A stretch of DNA of 7,353 nt from JBCDBL01 sp039183635 (GTDB taxonomy: Bacteria; Pseudomonadota; Alphaproteobacteria; Caulobacterales; Parvularculaceae), in contig JBCDBL010000159.1 in NCBI GenBank assembly GCA_039183635.1, positions 1 to 7,353 of the forward strand, in the 5' to 3' direction. The translations under genes and the position numbers were made by a program. The first letter of the stretch is position 1. The number at the start of each line of letters is the position of its first letter. A model generated the notes under the pieces. The model made no database searches and was not told where the DNA came from. It saw only the letters and a list, made by a program, of their open reading frames with translations. Of the stretch, positions 1 through 6,067 are shown one piece after another.

Positions 1-1028
1 AGGCCGATATTGAACGCACCCGACGCAATGTTCATGCTTGGCAAGGCCTGAAGCGCCTCGATGCGGGCCGCGCGGCGGAGCCGTTTGTTCGGACCGCTTC
101 GGACGGAGCGGCGATGGCGTTTTTCAATCTCGCCGCCGCCCACGCCGGGGAGCGAGGCCTTGAAACGCCCCTGATTTACGCACGTCTTGCCTTGCGCTTG
201 CGTCCCGATTTCGACGAAGCCTATGCGTTGATCGGCCAGATGTACGAGAGCGCCGATCTTCAAAACCTCGCTGTCGCCGCCTATGCGCAGGCGCGGCCCG
301 GAACGCCCGTTTATGAGACGGCGCAAATCGGCCTTGCGAACGCATTGAAAGACATGGACCGCACGGACGAGGCGATCGCCATGTTGTCCCGGCTGACCGA
401 AGGGCGAGTTCAGGATTATCCGTATGCCGCCATGCGCCTCGGCGATCTTTTGTCGGTCGACGAGCGTCACGATGACGCCATTGCGGTGTACGACACTGCT
501 ATCGCAGCCTTCGCCGATATGCCCGGCGATGCGGTGTGGCCCTATTATTTCGCCCGCGGCGCCGCCAAGCTCAGCGCCGACGATTGGCCCGGTGCGGAGG
601 CGGACCTTCTCACCGCCTACGATGCGGCGCCGGATAATCCGTATGTGCTTAATTTTCTCGGCTACTCCTGGATCGAACGCAGTGAGAACTTGCAAAAAGC
701 CTTCGCCATGATTGAAAAGGCGGTGGCGCTGAGACCCCGGGACGGCGCTATCGTCGACAGTCTTGGCTGGGGGTATTACCAACTCGGCGACTACGCCGCC
801 GCGGTCGCGCATCTTGAGCGTGCGGCGGCGCTAAGCTCTGGCGATCCGACGATCAACGATCATCTTGGCGACGCCTATTGGCGGACCGGGCGTTATATCG
901 AAGCGCGTTTTCAGTGGCGGCGGGTGCTGCAGCTCGACCCGAAGCCGAAGCTGGCGGCTGAGGCGGAACGCAAGTTGGAGTTCGGCCTTGATGAAGCGCC
1001 TGCGCTTGATGACGAGGCGCCGCGTTGA
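1..1028 (+). CDS. TPR-repeat protein, C-terminal part (5' end outside window)
   Basis: The reading frame is open from the left edge (first full codon at 3) to the TGA at 1026-1028, giving about 341 visible residues. An internal ATG at 114 is not a convincing start, because the upstream codons read as normal protein leading straight into an alanine-rich helix. The protein is a chain of TPR-like helix pairs. The clearest repeats are SLGWGYYQLGDYAAAVAHLE (from about 759), HLGDAYWRTGRYIEARF (from about 861) and NFLGYSWIERSENLQKAF (from about 651). TPR arrays bind partner proteins, and long alphaproteobacterial members of this type are often exported or envelope-associated. No signal peptide can be judged because the N-terminus is missing. 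The last residues are acidic and alanine-rich. The stop codon overlaps the start of ispE, so the two are probably co-translated, and I recall this pairing from other alphaproteobacteria. The binding partner is unknown. Confidence 0.87.
   Translation, partial: ADIERTRRNVHAWQGLKRLDAGRAAEPFVRTASDGAAMAFFNLAAAHAGERGLETPLIYARLALRLRPDFDEAYALIGQMYESADLQNLAVAAYAQARPGTPVYETAQIGLANALKDMDRTDEAIAMLSRLTEGRVQDYPYAAMRLGDLLSVDERHDDAIAVYDTAIAAFADMPGDAVWPYYFARGAAKLSADDWPGAEADLLTAYDAAPDNPYVLNFLGYSWIERSENLQKAFAMIEKAVALRPRDGAIVDSLGWGYYQLGDYAAAVAHLERAAALSSGDPTINDHLGDAYWRTGRYIEARFQWRRVLQLDPKPKLAAEAERKLEFGLDEAPALDDEAPR
1014..1017 (+). promoter_or_regulatory. Ribosome binding site of ispE
   Basis: GAGG lies inside the last codons of the TPR gene, 7 nt before TTG 1025. 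It supports a TTG start that overlaps the TPR stop by 4 nt (TTGA) and suggests translational coupling. Confidence 0.55.
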
Positions 1029-1915
1029 CGCAGGCTGAAGCTCTAACGGAGCGCGCGCCGGCCAAACTTAATCTGTGCCTTCATGTCGGGCCGCGTCGCG
1101 CCGACGGCTACCATGATATCGAGAGCCTGATCGTTTTCACCGAGCTTGGCGATCGGCTGACAGCGCGTCTTGCGCCGGATCTGTCTTTGAGCATCGAGGG
1201 ACCCTTCGGTGCGGCGCTCGCGGCGGACGACCCGCAGGATAACCTCGTCATGCGGGCGGCGCAGGCTTTGCGTTCGGCCGCCGGCGTGTCGAAGGGCGCG
1301 CATCTTACGCTGCATAAAGTCTTGCCTGTGGCCTCCGGGATGGGCGGCGGCTCCGCCGATGCGGCGGCGGCTCTGCGGCTTTTGCAGCGTTTATGGGGCG
1401 TTCGTTTGCCCCAGCCGCAAATCGAGGCGCTCGCGTTCGCCCTCGGCGCCGATGTGCCCGCCTGTCTGCGCGCGCAGCCGGTTCTCGCCAAGGGCGCCGG
1501 GGAGACGTTAGAGCCGGCCCCGGCCCCGCCCGCGGCTCCTGTCGTGCTTGTCAATCCTGGCGTTGCGACCTCGACGCGCGATGTTTTTAAAGTCTTTGAC
1601 ACACACAATGGCGGCGAAAAAAACCGATCTGCGATTATGCCCGATCGCTTCGACGGGTTTGTTGACTTTAAGCGTTTTATTGAAAGCAGTTACAACAATT
1701 TAACGGACGCAGCCATTGAAACGACGCCGGAAATCGGCCAAATTTTGCAACGGCTTCAAGCGGTCGCGCCAGAAAGTATTGTTCGCATGAGCGGCAGCGG
1801 CGCAACCGTTTTCGCTGTATGCGAACAGCAGGGGGACGCGCAAGCGCTTGCGGCGGAGCTGATGGCGGCGCAGCCAAATTGGTGGGTGCGCGCGACGGTC
1901 TTGCGGGGGGCGTAA
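1025..1915 (+). CDS. ispE: 4-diphosphocytidyl-2-C-methyl-D-erythritol kinase
   Basis: This enzyme phosphorylates the 2-hydroxyl of CDP-methylerythritol with ATP in the non-mevalonate (MEP) route to isoprenoids, in the cytoplasm. The 296-residue product has the GHMP-kinase order. The N-terminal substrate motif PAKLNLCLHV contains Lys14. The glycine-rich ATP loop PVASGMGGGSADAA is at residues 101-114. GADVPACL carries the likely catalytic Asp143, and the C-terminal GHMP motif SGSGATVF is at 256-263. Lys14 and Asp143 correspond to the known catalytic Lys/Asp pair of the family. The TTG start at 1025 is preferred because it overlaps the upstream TGA and has GAGG 7 nt upstream. Residues about 188-232 form a more AT-rich, hydrophilic stretch ending in NNLTDAA, which corresponds to the usual NDLE-type helix. 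Its product feeds undecaprenyl-phosphate synthesis, and undecaprenyl phosphate is the likely acceptor lipid of the next gene's enzyme. Confidence 0.97.
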   Translation: MTQAEALTERAPAKLNLCLHVGPRRADGYHDIESLIVFTELGDRLTARLAPDLSLSIEGPFGAALAADDPQDNLVMRAAQALRSAAGVSKGAHLTLHKVLPVASGMGGGSADAAAALRLLQRLWGVRLPQPQIEALAFALGADVPACLRAQPVLAKGAGETLEPAPAPPAAPVVLVNPGVATSTRDVFKVFDTHNGGEKNRSAIMPDRFDGFVDFKRFIESSYNNLTDAAIETTPEIGQILQRLQAVAPESIVRMSGSGATVFAVCEQQGDAQALAAELMAAQPNWWVRATVLRGA

Positions 1916-1934
1916 AGCCGTTTTGCAATGCATC

Positions 1935-1942
1935 AAGGGGAG
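1935..1942 (+). promoter_or_regulatory. Strong ribosome binding site selecting GTG 1949
   Basis: AAGGGGAG ends 6 nt before GTG 1949, an ideal spacing. The competing ATG at 1928 lies upstream of this site, so the GTG is the better start for the glycosyltransferase. Confidence 0.65.
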
Positions 1943-1948
1943 ACTTAC

Positions 1949-3145
1949 GTGGACGGCGTAGCGGCGTTTATTGAACTTGCCGGATTTCCACTCACGGCGT
2001 TTTTTCTCTCTATGCTGACCTTTGTCGTATCCGCTGCGGCGACCCGGCTTGTGGCGATGCGTCTGTCCATTTTCGCTTTGCCGGATCACAGATCCAGCCA
2101 TACGAAACCGACCCCGAAAACCGGCGGACTGGCCGTTGTCACGGTCTGGATATTTGCAATTTGCGTGTTCTACGCCTGGGCCGGCCCCGGCGCGACCGGT
2201 CTGGCGCCTGACAAGTTCGCCGTGTTTATGGCCTTGATTGTCGGGGTGTGCCTCGTCGGTCTTGTTGACGATATTTTGTTCATGCCGGCCTTGGCCAAAC
2301 TCGGCTTTCAAATCGCTGCAGCGTCTATTTTCGCCTTTTTTATCGCTTCGGTCGATCTCATCGCGTTTCCGGTTGTCGGTGTTGTGTCGTTGCACGCGGT
2401 TTTCGGTCCGGCCGCGCCGGTTTTCACGGTTGTGTGGATCGTTGCGTTTATGAATGCTTTCAATTTCATGGACGGTCTGAACGGTTTGGCCGCCGGCGCC
2501 GGCGTGTTCGCCGCTGCGGCCATCGCCATCGTCGGCGCTGTGGCCGGCTCTGCTTTTTTTGTTTACGCCGGCATGTTTCTCGCGCCGGCTTTGCTCGGGT
2601 TTTTGGTGTTTAACTTTCCGGACGGCAAAATCTTTCTCGGCGACAATGGCAGCCAGCCCGTCGGGTTCATTTTCGCAAGTCTCGCCGCCCTAGGCGCCGC
2701 CCAGGGCGAAGCGGGCTTCGCCATTAGTTTTTACGTGGTGCCGATCTTATTTTTGCCTTTCATTCTTGATGTCGCCATTACCGTGGGCCACCGCGCCGTG
2801 CGCCGGCGCAATGTTTTGTCCGCCCATAACGAACATATATATCAGGTATTGAACCGTAGCGGCTATTCCCATGCCGGCGTGTCGATGATGTATTACGGCA
2901 TGTTCGCTGTGACGGCTGTGGCGGGGGTTTTGGCGCAAAGCATAGATCCCGACGCGCGTTTGTTTGTTCCTTTGGCTCTTGCGCCGGCTTTTGCGGGGTT
3001 CGGCCTTTTCGCCTATGTCACAGGTTGGCGGTGCGGCGTTATTCGGCCGGACAAAGTCGATGTTGCAGCGCACGCCTTAAACGGCGAGGGGGATGCGGCG
3101 TCTGCGTCGGCGGAGTCTGTCTCTCAGCCCAAAGCTGCGGAATAA
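1949..3145 (+). CDS. Family 4 polyprenyl-phosphate sugar-1-phosphate transferase (WecA/WbpL-like)
   Basis: This integral membrane enzyme is expected to move a sugar-1-phosphate (GlcNAc or a related N-acetyl sugar) from a UDP-sugar to undecaprenyl phosphate, the first step of O-antigen, capsule or exopolysaccharide assembly. Numbered from GTG 1949 (398 residues), PDHRSSHTKPTPKTGG at 45-60 is the first cytoplasmic loop. The VDD pair is at 106-108 and the NAFNFMDG motif (N169, N172, D175) follows. FLGDNGS carries Asp232, and AHNEHIYQ (H293, H296) is the basic loop of WbpL/WbcO-type members. About ten hydrophobic helices separate these loops, and the tail is alanine/serine-rich and hydrophilic. 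An upstream in-frame ATG at 1928 would add seven residues but has a poor ribosome binding site. The gene starts about 30 nt after ispE, so it is probably co-transcribed. The sugar specificity cannot be read from the sequence. MraY is unlikely, because no other peptidoglycan genes are nearby and the histidine loop fits WbpL better. Confidence 0.9.
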   Translation: MDGVAAFIELAGFPLTAFFLSMLTFVVSAAATRLVAMRLSIFALPDHRSSHTKPTPKTGGLAVVTVWIFAICVFYAWAGPGATGLAPDKFAVFMALIVGVCLVGLVDDILFMPALAKLGFQIAAASIFAFFIASVDLIAFPVVGVVSLHAVFGPAAPVFTVVWIVAFMNAFNFMDGLNGLAAGAGVFAAAAIAIVGAVAGSAFFVYAGMFLAPALLGFLVFNFPDGKIFLGDNGSQPVGFIFASLAALGAAQGEAGFAISFYVVPILFLPFILDVAITVGHRAVRRRNVLSAHNEHIYQVLNRSGYSHAGVSMMYYGMFAVTAVAGVLAQSIDPDARLFVPLALAPAFAGFGLFAYVTGWRCGVIRPDKVDVAAHALNGEGDAASASAESVSQPKAAE

Positions 3146-3151
3146 CCAAGT

Positions 3152-3178
3152 CGACGCCCTTCGAATATGACGGCGTCG
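3152..3178 (+). repeat. Small hairpin between the glycosyltransferase and the hydrolase gene
   Basis: CGACGCC (3152-3158) and GGCGTCG (3172-3178) form a perfect 7-bp stem with a 13-nt loop, starting 6 nt after the glycosyltransferase stop. No T-run follows, so it is not a classical terminator. It could slow 3'-end decay or mark a weak boundary between the envelope genes and the catabolic pair. The AGGAGA ribosome binding site of the next gene lies just downstream. Confidence 0.45.
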
Positions 3179-3181
3179 CGT

Positions 3182-3187
3182 AGGAGA
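3182..3187 (+). promoter_or_regulatory. Ribosome binding site of the acyl-CoA hydrolase gene
   Basis: AGGAGA lies 8 nt before ATG 3196. It gives this gene independent, efficient initiation, unlike the coupled dadA start downstream. Confidence 0.6.
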
Positions 3188-3195
3188 CGAATATT

Positions 3196-4314
3196 ATGAC
3201 GGAAGCGGACCAATTAAACTGGACCGAGGAGACCCGGGCGGCTTATGAAGAATCGGCGGGACACGTTCAATTTACACGCGAAGGCGCTGCAGGCGTTATA
3301 ACGCTAACGCGACCCAAGGCGTTAAACGCCCTCAGCTTGTTTATGGCGATGCGGATATCGGATGCTCTCGCCGATTGGGCTGACGACGATGACGTCAAGA
3401 TTGTGGTTATCCGGGCTGAACCCGGCGCCCGGGCGTTTTGCGCCGGCGGCGATATTCGTGCTCTCATGTCGCCCTATGGCCAGGACCCGTATTGGGCGCG
3501 CATGTTTTTCCAGCGCGAATATGCTATGAATATACGTATACGTCGCTTTCCAAAGCCATATATAGCGTTGCTCGATGGCGTCGTTATGGGCGGCGGTTGC
3601 GGTTTGTCTGTCCACGGCTCCCATCGCCTTGTGGGGGAGAAGGTTATGATGGCGATGCCGGAAACTGCGATCGGCTTGTTCGCGGACGTTGGCGCTTCGG
3701 CGTTTTTACCCCAAAAGGGATTGGCGCTCGGCATGTATCTGGCGTTCACCGGCGCGCGGCTTGATCAAGCCGATGTCCTGTACGCTGGCTTCGGCACCCA
3801 TGCGGTTTCCGCCGAGGCGTTTGACGACATTCTGTCCGCTCTCGCAGCCGCAGAGTATGAGGGCGACGCCCACGCAGTTGTTGACGCCGTTCTTGCGCCT
3901 TTCATAGTTGAAACGCAGGCGTCGGGTCTTGCTGAACGGCGTGCGCTTATCGATCGCACTTTCGATCGGGGCGCCCCGGAAGCGATTTTAGAGGCGTTGG
4001 AAAGCGAGGACGATCCGTGGGCGCAGGATACGGCGGCCCATCTGCGCAAAATGTCGCCGAGCAGCGTCAAAGTAACGTTTCGGGCGTTAAGGGAAGCGGC
4101 GGGCGAATCCTTTGAAGATATTATGCGCGTCGACTATCGGATTGCGACCCGCAGGCTTGAGCACCCGGATTTCCCAGAGGGCGTGCGGGCCGTCATCATC
4201 GACAAGACCAATGCGCCGGTTTGGTCGCCGGCGCGGCTTGAAGATGTGTCTGATGAGGCGGTGGATCTTCATTTCGCCCCCCTTGACGAAGAGTTGAGGC
4301 TTCCTGTCCTCTAA
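3196..4314 (+). CDS. 3-hydroxyisobutyryl-CoA hydrolase-type enoyl-CoA hydratase/isomerase family protein
   Basis: The 372-residue product matches the length and motif order of 3-hydroxyisobutyryl-CoA hydrolase, which frees 3-hydroxyisobutyrate from its CoA ester in valine breakdown. It is longer than ordinary enoyl-CoA hydratases (about 260). The crotonase-fold CoA and oxyanion motifs are FCAGGDIRAL (81-90) and GVVMGGGCGLSVHGSHR (128-144). MPETAIG carries Glu156 and FADVG carries Asp164, the spacing expected for the Glu/Asp active-site pair of these hydrolases. The C-terminal block (KMSPSSVKVTFR, EGVRAVIIDK, WSPARLEDVSDE) is typical of the hydrolase and absent from simple hydratases. The segment around Asp164 is unusual: the family normally has FPDVGG, here FADVGAS. 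The protein appears cytoplasmic, with no signal peptide. Its stop is 4 nt before dadA, so the two are surely co-expressed. A hydrolase acting on another branched acyl-CoA is the main alternative. Confidence 0.86.
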   Translation: MTEADQLNWTEETRAAYEESAGHVQFTREGAAGVITLTRPKALNALSLFMAMRISDALADWADDDDVKIVVIRAEPGARAFCAGGDIRALMSPYGQDPYWARMFFQREYAMNIRIRRFPKPYIALLDGVVMGGGCGLSVHGSHRLVGEKVMMAMPETAIGLFADVGASAFLPQKGLALGMYLAFTGARLDQADVLYAGFGTHAVSAEAFDDILSALAAAEYEGDAHAVVDAVLAPFIVETQASGLAERRALIDRTFDRGAPEAILEALESEDDPWAQDTAAHLRKMSPSSVKVTFRALREAAGESFEDIMRVDYRIATRRLEHPDFPEGVRAVIIDKTNAPVWSPARLEDVSDEAVDLHFAPLDEELRLPVL

Positions 4315-4318
4315 CCCC

Positions 4319-5611
4319 ATGTCCGATGAGCGCGTATACGACGTTATTGTTCTTGGCGGCGGGGTCATAGGCGTCGCCACCGCGTATTGGGCGGCTCGGG
4401 CCGGCCTTCATGTCTGTCTTATAGATCGGCGCGGCGGCGTTGCGGAGGAGACCAGCCGGGCGAACGGCGGACAAATCGCTGTTTCTTACGCCGAGCCCTG
4501 GGCCAATCCCGCGGCGCCTTTGAAAATCCTGCAATGGTTGTCTTCTCAGACGGCGCCTGTCGCAGCACGGCTGCGCGCTGATCCTGCGCAATGGATGTGG
4601 ATGGCGCGTTTTCTCGCCAACTGCACGCCCTGGGCCGCTGCGCGCAACACCGCCGACGTTATGGCTCTCGGGCTCTACGCCCGGGACCGTTTGCGCGACA
4701 TCCGCGCCGAGGAGGGGTTGTCCTACGCGTCGCAAACCCGGGGCATACTGCATATTTATAGATCGGAAAGAGCGCTGTCGAAGGCGGCGCGCGCGGCCGA
4801 GGCGATGCAAAAGATGGGCTGTGATCGACGCATCGTGACCGCGGGTGAGGCCTGCGTTATCGAGCCGGTGCTTGCCGACGCTGAAGACCCGATCGCCGGC
4901 GCCACATACACCAAGGACGATGAAAGCGGCGATGCGCGCCTGTTCGCCCTGGCGCTCGCCGCACGTGCGGGCGAGATCGGGTGCGATTTTACGTTCGGTT
5001 CTGCTGTGGCGCGCTTGACGCCGCCGGAGGGGAATGGGCTCTGGCGCGCCGAGCTCCTTGGCGGCGGGGCGGATCTCGCCGCCCGCCACGTGGTGTGCTG
5101 CCTTGGTCCTGAAAGCGCCGGTTTTCTCCGCCGCCTCCGTATTCCGAACCACGTCTATCCGGTACGCGGCTACTCCATCTCCATACCGATTGACGGCGCC
5201 AATGGCGCGCCGTTGACGAGCGTGACGGATGAGGAAAACAAGCTCGTATTCTCAAACCTTGGCGATCATTTGCGCGTTGCCGGTTACGCCGTTGTGGACG
5301 GCTATGAACGCGACATCGATGAGACGGCCTGCGTGCGCATGGCCGCGACCGCCAGGCGTTTGTTTCCGAACGCGGGCGCCTATGACGAGATGAAGACATG
5401 GGCGGGTCTGCGTCCGATGACGCCGTCAAGCCGGCCTTATATAGGTCAAACGCGCCACCGTGGTCTTTGGGTGAACACAGGACACGGAACGCTTGGATGG
5501 ACCCTTGCCGCCGGGTCCGGAAAGCTTATTGCGGATATGATAAGCAAAGGCGAAACGGATCTCGGGCCCGTTCGATCGGGTGAGACGCCGTGGAGTATGT
5601 CGTCCCCTTGA
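4319..5611 (+). CDS. dadA: D-amino-acid dehydrogenase, FAD-dependent
   Basis: DadA oxidatively deaminates D-amino acids, classically D-alanine, to 2-oxo acids and ammonia. Electrons pass through FAD to the membrane quinone pool. The 430-residue product aligns from memory with E. coli DadA (432) nearly end to end. It has the N-terminal dinucleotide fold LGGGVIGVATA (G13, G15, G18) and the motif ETSRANGGQIAVSYAEPWA (44-62). Mid-protein it has WMWM and KDDESGDARLF, then YPVRGYSISIPI, GLRPMTPSSRPYIG (363-376) and NTGHGTLGWT (386-395), the C-terminal FAD-binding signature. The ATG at 4319 is fixed by the glycine motif starting 12 residues later. No good ribosome binding site precedes it (the nearest GAGG is 19 nt away), so translation is probably coupled to the upstream hydrolase gene. 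No alr/dadX racemase is visible in the window, so the source of the D-amino acid is open. Family-level alternatives such as glycine oxidase lack this motif set. Confidence 0.94.
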   Translation: MSDERVYDVIVLGGGVIGVATAYWAARAGLHVCLIDRRGGVAEETSRANGGQIAVSYAEPWANPAAPLKILQWLSSQTAPVAARLRADPAQWMWMARFLANCTPWAAARNTADVMALGLYARDRLRDIRAEEGLSYASQTRGILHIYRSERALSKAARAAEAMQKMGCDRRIVTAGEACVIEPVLADAEDPIAGATYTKDDESGDARLFALALAARAGEIGCDFTFGSAVARLTPPEGNGLWRAELLGGGADLAARHVVCCLGPESAGFLRRLRIPNHVYPVRGYSISIPIDGANGAPLTSVTDEENKLVFSNLGDHLRVAGYAVVDGYERDIDETACVRMAATARRLFPNAGAYDEMKTWAGLRPMTPSSRPYIGQTRHRGLWVNTGHGTLGWTLAAGSGKLIADMISKGETDLGPVRSGETPWSMSSP

Positions 5612-5645
5612 AGACAGCTGCGTAAGTCATAGGCTTGTTCTCGTT

Positions 5646-5679
5646 CATTGAATTTTTATATCGTTTTACAAAATCAATG
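5646..5679. repeat. AT-rich hairpin downstream of dadA
   Basis: CATTGA (5646-5651) pairs with TCAATG (5674-5679). After a one-base bulge (A5652), TTTT (5653-5656) pairs with AAAA (5670-5673), leaving a 13-nt loop. It begins 34 nt after the dadA stop. The stem is weak and lacks a following T-run, so a role in dadA mRNA 3' processing is possible but unproven. Confidence 0.45.
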
Positions 5680-5706
5680 TACAAATCAGATAGTGATATA
5701 TGGGCG

Positions 5707-5785
5707 TAAGTTTCATGTTCGTGTCACGACACTGTTACGTATGCCCCCTGACTGGTCTCAAGTTCTGTTGAACGCATGAAACTTA
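5707..5785. repeat. Perfect 11-bp inverted repeat flanking 57 bp
   Basis: TAAGTTTCATG (5707-5717) is the exact reverse complement of CATGAAACTTA (5775-5785). Between the arms lie a short palindrome, GTGTC-AC-GACAC (5721-5732), and GTTC/GAAC (5762-5765/5770-5773). The right arm overlaps the left edge of the composite palindromic element by three bases. It may be a cruciform, a small separate repeat unit, or part of the larger element. Confidence 0.6.
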
Positions 5786-5849
5786 GAGCGTGTCGCGCAA
5801 AAGCGGATGCCGGTTTTTGCGCAAAAGGTCGAACACTTGTTCGACCGTC

Positions 5850-5958
5850 AAAACAAAGACTGAGAGTACGCCCGTGTGAAACCGATTAAACGAGACGTGC
5901 TCTAAAGCGTCTCTTCTTCAATCGGAATCACGCAGACGCTTTAAGTCTTTGTTTTTTT
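5850..5958 (+). terminator. Candidate intrinsic terminator for the dadA transcript
   Basis: The long imperfect palindrome 5850-5955, or the inner 10-bp stem 5903-5912/5934-5943, is followed by a T7 run at 5952-5958. This is the only stem-plus-T-run on the plus strand downstream of dadA, though it starts about 240 nt after the stop. It is an inferred secondary role of the repeat element. Confidence 0.4.
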
Positions 5959-5959
5959 C

Positions 5960-6002
5960 GCATTTCCGGACGGCCAACCGTACACACTTGGCCTGGAAAT
6001 GC
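5960..6002. repeat. Strong terminal hairpin of the composite element
   Basis: GCATTTCC (5960-5967) pairs with GGAAATGC (5995-6002), and GGCCAA (5972-5977) with TTGGCC (5988-5993). The two stems are separated by a 4-nt/1-nt internal bulge and close a 10-nt loop. On the minus strand the hairpin is followed by a run of seven A (complement of T 5952-5958), not T, so it would not be a classical leftward terminator. As an RNA hairpin it could still stabilise either 3' end. Confidence 0.6.
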
Positions 6003-6028
6003 TTTAGGTGACCCGTGGACGACGAACC

Positions 6029-6044
6029 GGCGACCTGTGTCGCC
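6029..6044 (-). terminator. Hairpin just downstream of the LytTR regulator gene
   Basis: GGCGAC (6029-6034) and GTCGCC (6039-6044) make a perfect 6-bp GC-rich stem with a 4-nt loop. The hairpin starts 23 nt after the regulator stop codon on the minus strand. No T-run follows in that direction, so it may be a factor-assisted or weak terminator, or simply a 3' stabilising hairpin. Confidence 0.35.
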
Positions 6045-6067
6045 TGCAATCCGCTCTCTTGGCAATG

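Larger units (their letters stand above)
5783..6007. repeat. Composite palindromic intergenic element
   Basis: Nearly every base can join a stem. TTAGAGCGTGTC (5783-5794) pairs with GACGTGCTCTAA (5894-5905) with two G-T wobbles. GCGCAAAA (5795-5802) pairs with TTTTGCGC (5815-5822). GGTCGAAC (5827-5834) pairs with GTTCGACC (5839-5846). AAAACAAAGACT (5850-5861) pairs with AGTCTTTGTTTT (5944-5955). Inside that stem, 5874-5887 pairs with 5920-5933 (two mismatches, one wobble) and GAGACG (5892-5897) with CGTCTC (5908-5913). A competing stem joins TAAAGCGTCT (5903-5912) to AGACGCTTTA (5934-5943). A last hairpin spans 5960-6002. The motif GCTYTA or its complement recurs at the stem edges (5785, 5900, 5939, 6002), as if short units were joined. 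The wording, such as GCGCAAAAGC...CCGG followed by TTTTTGCGC, matches my memory of dispersed repeats in alphaproteobacteria, but copy number cannot be tested here. Confidence 0.7.
5612..6067. other. Non-coding convergent gap rich in inverted repeats
   Basis: This stretch separates the stop codons of dadA (plus strand) and the LytTR regulator (minus strand). I find no credible gene in it; the longest ATG frames are about ten codons. The first 170 nt are more AT-rich than the surroundings. The rest is almost entirely palindromic and is listed as separate repeat entries. I saw no convincing promoter on either strand, as expected between convergent genes. Confidence 0.85.

Noticed and set aside
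1591..1598. AGTCTTTG in ispE, also present in the intergenic repeat at 5944-5951
   Set aside because: Eight shared bases without the surrounding stem structure are expected by chance; it is not evidence of a second repeat copy.
1700..2395. Long minus-strand open frame crossing the ispE/glycosyltransferase junction
   Set aside because: It overlaps two well-supported plus-strand genes and its product is very polar and low in motif content, consistent with a shadow.
4196..5152. Long open frame on the minus strand opposite dadA
   Set aside because: It is antisense to a gene with full DadA motifs, is rich in Arg/Gly/Pro/Ala as expected for a GC-rich shadow frame, and shows no recognisable domain.
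5649..5700. Possible promoter with TTGAAT or TTTACA boxes
   Set aside because: The spacing to any TATAAT-like hexamer is wrong (about 24-25 nt, or a poor match), and no gene on either strand starts downstream.
5678..5710. Tiny ATG frame of ten codons in the gap
   Set aside because: It has no ribosome binding site and overlaps the AT-rich hairpin, so it is not a supportable gene.
5783..6007. CRISPR array or tRNA-like structure in the intergenic repeats
   Set aside because: The repeats are inverted and nested, not regularly spaced direct repeats, and no tRNA arms or CCA-type end could be laid out.
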